Shown here one piece after another: positions 33,172 to 37,884 of a stretch of DNA of 37,884 nt (position 1 is the first letter of the stretch; each line of letters starts with the position of its first letter). The DNA comes from Bisporella sp. PMI_857 (taxonomy: Eukaryota > Ascomycota > Leotiomycetes > Helotiales > Helotiaceae). Position numbers and translations under genes: made by a program. The notes below the pieces were generated by a model. It had not been told where the DNA came from, did not search any database, and was given only the letters and a program-made list of their open reading frames with translations. Where the stretch lies: assembly GCA_021307315.1 (NCBI GenBank), contig JAJSPD010000167.1, positions 1 to 37,884 on the forward strand. Reading direction: 5' to 3'.

Positions 33172-33385
33172 ACTGATTCTAGAATGTTCTACTGCATAGT
33201 GCCAATATCTATTTTTAGGATGACGTATGTCCACCACGTGATGCAGCTCAGCCTTAAATGCCCCAGACCAGGGAACGGAAGCTAATGCAAGGCAGCTAAC
33301 TATATTTGGGCTAGCCCTTTAAGAAAATGTGGGCCGAAAACAAAATCATAGTGTTTACGCCTGAAGGCGGTTTTGGCCTCTACTG
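33172..33385 (-). repeat. Right long TIR of the NLR-carrying element
   Basis: Inverted partner of 26218-26418. Ends ...GGCCTCTACTG, followed by the TA duplication. Confidence 0.85.
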
Positions 33386-33387
33386 TA

Positions 33388-33487
33388 TTAATAACAGATT
33401 CATAAACTTGTTAAGAAAAAATTTGTGACTCCAAAACTGTAGATTCGTCTCGTGACAGGGTGCGTCTCGGGACGCAGGGACGGATGT
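33388..33487. repeat. Arm A of element Q, outer part with right TIR
   Basis: Resumes TTAATAACAGATTCATAAAC as in P at 22049 and ends in the TIR (33447-33487). The TA at 33488-33489 is shared with arm B of R. Confidence 0.85.
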
Positions 33488-33489
33488 TA

Positions 33490-33775
33490 ATCATTCAATG
33501 GATTTAAAAAGCGAAAAAAGCTTAATGGTGGCGTCGCGGGTCGAGCGGTCCTATCACACTTTAATAAGAGGCTCTCTATAATTCAGCTGGGCGGCGACGA
33601 CGCGATCATAATTTTCGGAATTATAGGTTAGGAGTGTTCGGGAGAGGTATGTAATACAACTGAAATAAAAATAAATAGAAATTTTAATACATTCACAAAT
33701 TTTTAGGCGCTTGAACTCGAAGTACCTACGTTTTGTCTCGTTACAGGGTGCGTCTCGGCACGCAGGGATAGACGT
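33490..33775 (-). repeat. Arm B of element R, outer part with right TIR
   Basis: Reverse complement of the outer part of arm B in P (6398-6690) and Q (22217-22510). It includes the arm B signature CTCGAAGTACCTACGTTTTG and the TIR 33735-33775, followed by TA. Confidence 0.85.
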
Positions 33776-33878
33776 TATATTACTGTAACATGTATACGCG
33801 ACAGCGGAAATAGCTCCGCCAGATAGCTCACGTATAACGTTACACTTTCTCCCATCTCACGTTGTATGGCATGATATA

Positions 33879-34622
33879 ACGACCAACGTGCAACAACGCA
33901 AAATGGAGTAATCAAATATGATAATTGATCAAATTGCAAATCGCAAATCGAAATTATTCAATTAATAACTTAGTGCTTTTGACTTTCTTGGCTCTCGACG
34001 TTTTTGGCGCTTTCGACTTTCTTGGCTCTCGAAATTCTTGGCGCTTTCGACTTTTCTGGCTTTCGACGTTTCTGGCTTTCGATATTTCTGGCTTTCGACG
34101 TTTTTGGCTTTCGACGTTCCTGGCTTTCGACGTTTTTGGCTCTTGACGTTCTTAGCGCCCTCGACTTTCAAAATAAAGCTATATTTATTTTTATTGTAAA
34201 AATGAAAGAAAAATACAAACACAAATACTTGTAAATACTTTAAAAAAAAGCAAATATGCCAAGACAGTCCTTTGCGTAGCAATTTTTCACTTTTTTGTTT
34301 TTTTTAAATGCAAACAAGGCTAGCTTTAGAAAATCGACAGCGCTAAAAATTCGAAAGCGCTAAGAATACCGAAACTTAAGAAAGTCGAAAACGCTAAAAA
34401 CGTCAAGAGCCAGGAACGTCGAAAGCTAGGAACGTCGAGAGCCAGAAAAGTCGAGAGCGCTAAGAATTTCGAAAGCTAAGAAAGTCGAAAGCGCTAAAAA
34501 CGTCGAGGGCCAGGAAAGTTAAAAGTACTAAGTTATTAATTGAATAATTTCGATTTGCGATTTGCAATTTGATCAATTATTATATTTGATTATTTTATTT
34601 TGCGTTGTTGCACGTTGGTCGT
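33879..34622. repeat. Foldback element with inverted minisatellite arms
   Basis: The ends ACGACCAACGTGCAACAACG and their inverse are flanked by TA (33877-33878 and 34623-34624). The inverted arms extend about 100 bp, then each passes into a tandem array of 16-18-bp units of the type GGCTTTCGACGTTTCT: about 33973-34172, and inverted at about 34330-34525. The core between them is AT-rich. No gene. It would fold into one long hairpin. Confidence 0.85.
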
Positions 34623-35422
34623 TATGTTATGTTATAGTTGCTAGTTATATACTAGAAACTGCTTTGCTTGTGTTAACTATAATAGATAGTTGTGATTTTA
34701 AGAAATTTAGTGATTATACATACTAAAAATTTTCTGTTTAGCGACTATTCCAGAATAGGTTTGATACTTTTCAGCGGGACGTTTTCGCCGTGTGACGATG
34801 CTATGTAATTTAGCTTTTTAGATGTTTGAATTAATTTGCAGAGTGAGCAACAGAACGATGTACAGCACGCGCTACAACTAGAACTTGCAAAATTTATTTT
34901 TCGTTAGGTTGAAATCGGCGTAAAATAAAGAAACTTTCGGGACTTACTTATTTTCTTCTGTATGTTTTTTTTAGTAAAACACTGAAAAATCCACTTTACT
35001 TACCAACTGCTAAAAGCTTATACTAAGCCGTATACCGGCTATTGCAGATGTTATATTTTTTATTTGCTCTATGTTCTGCGCGGTAATAATTCTTTCTATA
35101 AACAACGCATAAGCAGCAGCAAGCTTTAAGGCAATGTAGGACTAGCGTTAAGCATGCAAAGAGCGAGTAATTGTATTTCCGTGCTTCGCTTATTACAAAA
35201 TGTGTAGAGCTGCGAGGAACGGGGGGAATTATTGTATATAACAGCTACTGTATGTATACAAAAAGCACTGGAACAGAAAGCAGAGTACGATATGTATTTC
35301 TTTTTACGGAATTTATACGGTTTAGGAAAATCTGAATATGCGATCGAGAGCTAAAAGTGGAATTAGCCGGTTTTGGACTTATTCGGCTTGCATATACTAA
35401 AAAGTTATTATAAAGATTACGG

Positions 35423-35500
35423 TACGGTAAAAGGCGAATTAAGTGTCGCTGGTTTTTTTAGTTAATTATTTTTAGCGGGATTTATTTTAGACACTTGTAG
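35423..35500 (+). repeat. Direct repeat copy 1
   Basis: TACGGTAAAAGGCGAATTAA, then GTGTCGCTGG and further similarity to about 35500. Similar to 35582-35661 and 36977-37023. Confidence 0.7.
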
Positions 35501-35581
35501 TTAAACTTCAAAAGAACCGCTGCTAATTTTTGCTTATTTTACGCTTTACGCTTAACTACGCTTTTGCTGGTGTGGTTCTGG

Positions 35582-35661
35582 TACAGTAAAAAGCGAATTG
35601 AGTATCGCTAATTTTATAGTTAACTTTTCTAAGCGGGCTTTACTTTATGACATTTGTGGCT
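35582..35661 (+). repeat. Direct repeat copy 2
   Basis: TACAGTAAAAAGCGAATTGA, then GTATCGCTAA, AGCGGGCTTTA and a weaker continuation shared with copy 1. It begins 159 bp after copy 1. Confidence 0.7.
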
Positions 35662-36976
35662 GTGCACTTTTACTCGGTTGTACTTAAAGGTTCGTTGCTG
35701 TTACAAACTCGGCTGACTAAAGGTTTTTATAGAATTAAATTTTCTATTAATGTTTGCAACTTTTTTTTACTTGTTTTACGTATAAACTTTTTAATTTCTA
35801 TTTTTCAACTTACGTTTTTTACTTTAGTAGCTACATATAGCTCGCACTCGTATACTTATTTTTTCAAGTATGCCGGCCAATTTTTCGCATAATACCCTGA
35901 AATAACTAGTTTTTTTAGTTTTTGGATTTTTTTTAAAGCTCGCACAAAATCTAAGTTATTACTTAAGCTTTTTTTTTTCTTTTTTCGCTGAAGTTGCTAG
36001 CGATATTTATAATTTGCACTTTATGCAAGTTTAATTTATCGTAGTTCGCTTGCTTTTTTCAGCTGATTTATAGAAAAGTTGTAGTTACAACGAGAGTTTA
36101 CACTTTTAAGCAGGCAGACATTTTGTGGCTCCAGAGCGGAACTAATTTTTGTTTAGTATATTTGTTAAAATAAATAGACACAGAAAGCAAACACAGACTT
36201 AACGACTAAAAGATATAGCATTTAAAAACGCAGGACTAGTTTTATATCAGATTCAGAAAAGCTTTTTTGCAAAGATTATATATTAAATTCAATTTTATTT
36301 CTTTTAAATTTCGCGTTACTTGATATACGACTTGTTAAGATGAAAGTATACAGCAAAAAAGCAGTATAGTGCTGCATAGGCAGGCATTTTCAAAAATGAA
36401 GTTTAGCTTTTTGTTATAACAGAAATAGGCTATAATCTTGTTTTAATAAAGTGTGATTTGAATCGATATATTAACTCGACGACTAATTACATTAGTAACA
36501 AACTAACTTTTCTAGCTTTTGTTTTTGGACAAAATCTTTATAGTAGAACTAAACATAATATAAATAAGCTCCGGAGCAGTTTTTTTTTATTTTTTCAAAC
36601 TAATAAAGTAGTAAAAGGGATTTCGGAGTATTTTTTTTAAAAACCGGACTTATTTTTCAAGTTCAAAACGCTATATATAAGTTTTATATTACTAATATGA
36701 CCGAGCTAAAGAAACTGTTATTTCGATTACTAAAAAGTTTTTTTATTTTTACTAGAATAATAATGAATTTAAAGTTCGCAAAATTGGTAAAAACAAAATA
36801 ATTGAAGTTCGAAAAAGCCGAAAAAAGGAAATTTCTAGAGTATTAAGCTTAGAATAGAAACATTTTCCAAATAAAATATTAAAGCAGTACTACTTTGCAA
36901 AAGCAAGAGCTATATTGAATTTAAAAGAAATTTGAGAAATAGTGGATTAATTGAGTAAACTGTAAAAAAGTAATTT

Positions 36977-37023
36977 TACAGTCAAAAACGAATTGAGTGT
37001 CGCTAAATTTTTAGTTAATTAAT
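36977..37023 (+). repeat. Direct repeat copy 3
   Basis: TACAGTCAAAAACGAATTGA, then GTGTCGCTAAA and TTAGTTAATT. The three copies resemble an end of a TA-type (pogo/Fot-like) element, but no inverted partner was found. Confidence 0.65.
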
Positions 37024-37274
37024 TTAAGAGCCAACTTTTGCCGATTCTGTAGTCTTTAAATATCGACATTTTTTTATTTTATAAATTTACATTTTACACG
37101 CATAAGTAGTATATAGCTATGTAAAGCAGGACATATAGCAACAAGAAGTAGTGTAGACTACTAGCATATGCAAACTCGTGTAATATTAGTTATTTTCATG
37201 CTTAACCGATAATTGGTCCTTCGCCTTATTATACAATAAGTTAAGTTACCTTTTCCTTCTCAAAAATCTTTTTA

Positions 37275-37524
37275 GCGTCCCTTTCTGCGTAGCGAAACAC
37301 CACTTTGCGTGCCGAAACCGACTAATAAAATCGCAAGGATTTAGATTTTTTCTTTTGTAATATCTCTTTTAAACTAACCACAATTGAAAGTATTCATATT
37401 TAAAATTAGTAATATATTTTTTAGACTATTTCTTTTAATTTAACAATTTATTAAGCTCGAAATTTATTCAATTTCATTGGTCTGTTTCGGCACGCAAAGT
37501 GTTTCGCTACACAAAGAAAGACGT
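37275..37524. repeat. 250-bp MITE related to the R/P/Q termini
   Basis: Inverted ends of about 48 bp (GCGTCCCTTTCTGCGTAGCG and ACGTCTTTCTTTGTGTAGCG as read inwards), flanked by TA at 37273-37274 and 37525-37526. The order ACGTC, pyrimidine tract, TGTGTAGCGA, GACGC-like half-palindrome follows the family TIR with C-to-T and G-to-A changes. The interior is AT-rich with no gene. Confidence 0.75.
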
Positions 37525-37578
37525 TAAATTAATTGTTCTATCTTCATTTATAGTAAGTAGAACCTCTATAAAAGCAAT

Positions 37579-37806
37579 CTAAATGTTTGCTGCCGGCTCG
37601 CTATCCTTATAGTCATCCCTATAGTGCATGTTAAAAGCACGCTGCAAAGTGTTAACGATGCGATTACTGCCTGAAACTAGGGCTGTAAGCTTTAAATTTC
37701 TTTTTTTGGCATAATTCCGGAACTTTTTAAAGAAAGCAGTGTCGGATAATAAATCATTTTTCGAAGCTTTACCGGAGACGAGCGGCGCTATAATAGCGGC
37801 TAACAA
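37579..37806 (-). CDS. Small ORF, unknown (possible gene fragment)
   Basis: 75 codons, starting MLAAIIAPLVSGKASKND and ending NMHYRDDYKDSEPAANI. The composition is protein-like (charged and balanced) in an otherwise AT-rich region. I do not recognise it. It may be the C-terminal fragment of a larger gene; the sequence just upstream (37807-37884) is AT-rich and gives no extension I can support. Confidence 0.3.
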   Translation of the reverse strand: MLAAIIAPLVSGKASKNDLLSDTAFFKKFRNYAKKRNLKLTALVSGSNRIVNTLQRAFNMHYRDDYKDSEPAANI

Positions 37807-37884
37807 AAAACACTGATTTTAAAAGTGTTGAAAAATAAAAAAAATAAAAAAGTGAAAGTACAACTAGGTTAAAATACAAAGCTA

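Larger units (their letters stand above)
26218..33385. mobile_element. 7.2-kb TA-flanked DNA transposon carrying an NLR gene and other cargo
   Basis: It has long TIRs (26218-26418 and 33172-33385) beginning CAGTGGCGGCC and CAGTAGAGGCC. It is flanked by TA at both ends, and arm A of Q is continuous when it is removed (AGTAATG-TA-TTAATAAC, as in P). Inside are a NACHT-ankyrin gene (minus), a Tc1-like DDE transposase (plus) and a third gene (minus), all decayed. The TA duplication fits the Tc1/mariner transposase inside, but that gene could also be a smaller nested element. Confidence 0.8.
22217..33487 (+). mobile_element. Element Q: TIR-bounded cassette carrying a HET gene, interrupted by a Tc1-like cargo element
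   Basis: The TIRs are at 22217-22257 and 33447-33487, flanked by TA at 22215-22216 and 33488-33489. It consists of 22217-26217 plus 33388-33487, about 4.1 kb. Order and polarity match P: arm B, HET gene on the plus strand, arm A. Arm A is split at a TA (26216-26217 and 33386-33387) by the 7.2-kb element. Confidence 0.8.
254..33775 (-). mobile_element. Element R: TIR-bounded cassette carrying a HET-ankyrin gene, interrupted by P and Q
   Basis: The ends are inverted repeats of about 41 bp (254-294 and 33735-33775) starting ACGTCTRTCCCTGYGT, flanked by TA at 252-253 and 33776-33777. R consists of 254-6397 plus 33490-33775. Between them sits an insertion of P, a spacer and Q at a TA (6396-6397, repeated at 33488-33489). 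The left part of arm B ends GGAAATCCATATC-TA and the right part resumes ATCATTC. The uninterrupted homologue in Q (22500-22520, reverse complement) reads straight through this point. Without the insertion R is about 6.4 kb. It encodes only the HET-ankyrin gene and no transposase. The TA duplication suggests mobilisation by a Tc1/mariner-type enzyme in trans, which is inference. Confidence 0.75.
34625..37274. other. AT-rich region without recognisable genes
   Basis: About 2.6 kb with poly-T/A runs and only short frames (35647-35892 and 36458-36640 have no protein-like features I recognise). It holds the direct repeats listed separately. Confidence 0.5.

Noticed and set aside
254..33775. A Starship giant transposon
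   Set aside because: NLR cargo would fit, but there is no tyrosine-recombinase captain, and the ends are TIRs with TA duplications rather than the usual Starship target motif.
33925..34282. Phe/Leu- or Lys/Arg-rich small proteins on both strands of the foldback element
   Set aside because: They are translations of the minisatellite arrays.
33960..34530. CRISPR-like array
   Set aside because: The units are contiguous 16-18-bp tandem repeats without spacers, in a eukaryotic transposon context.

Overview
The window looks like a transposon-dense, gene-poor stretch of a filamentous ascomycete (Pezizomycotina) genome. The grounds are HET-domain proteins, fungal NLR/STAND architectures (NACHT-ankyrin, NB-ARC-TPR), short GT-AG introns with CTAAC-type branch points, a chromodomain Ty3/gypsy element, hAT and Tc1-like transposases, and heavy C:G to T:A (RIP-like) decay. 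I cannot place the species more precisely. No rRNA, tRNA or CRISPR array was seen.

The layout is a nest of mobile elements that can be resolved to the base. Three related elements, called R, P and Q here, share about 41-bp terminal inverted repeats starting ACGTCTRTCCCTGYGT, a TA target duplication, and two unlike internal arms: arm B upstream of the gene and arm A downstream. Each carries one different HET-domain gene, always read from arm B to arm A. R (254-33775) carries HET-ankyrin on the minus strand. P (6398-22148) carries HET-NB-ARC-TPR on the plus strand. Q (22217-33487) carries a plain HET protein on the plus strand. P, a 66-bp spacer and Q together sit inside arm B of R at one TA.

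P is split in its arm A by a hAT element (11558-21947; 17-bp perfect TIRs, 8-bp duplication AGATAGCA). The hAT transposase gene is split by a gypsy/chromovirus element (14229-20825; 288-bp LTRs differing at one base, 5-bp duplication ACTGA). Q is split in its arm A by a 7.2-kb element (26218-33385; about 200-bp TIRs, TA duplication). That element holds a NACHT-ankyrin NLR, a Tc1-like DDE transposase and a third fungal gene of unknown function.

The HET-ankyrin gene of R and the HET gene of Q are almost intact. The HET-NB-ARC-TPR, NACHT-ankyrin, hAT, Tc1-like and unknown genes carry many in-frame stops, nearly all where relatives have Trp or Gln, with few or no indels. The two NLR start codons have become ATA. 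This is the pattern of RIP-like transition mutation. The gypsy element has 16 internal TAA/TAG codons, nearly all at apparent Gln positions, although its LTRs are almost identical.

Right of 33777 the sequence is AT-rich. It holds a 744-bp foldback element with inverted minisatellite arms, a 250-bp MITE whose ends resemble those of R, P and Q, a short direct-repeat family, and one small ORF of unknown nature.

The most interesting proposal is the R/P/Q family itself: TIR-bounded cassettes that appear to move different HET/NLR (allorecognition or immunity type) genes between the same pair of arms.
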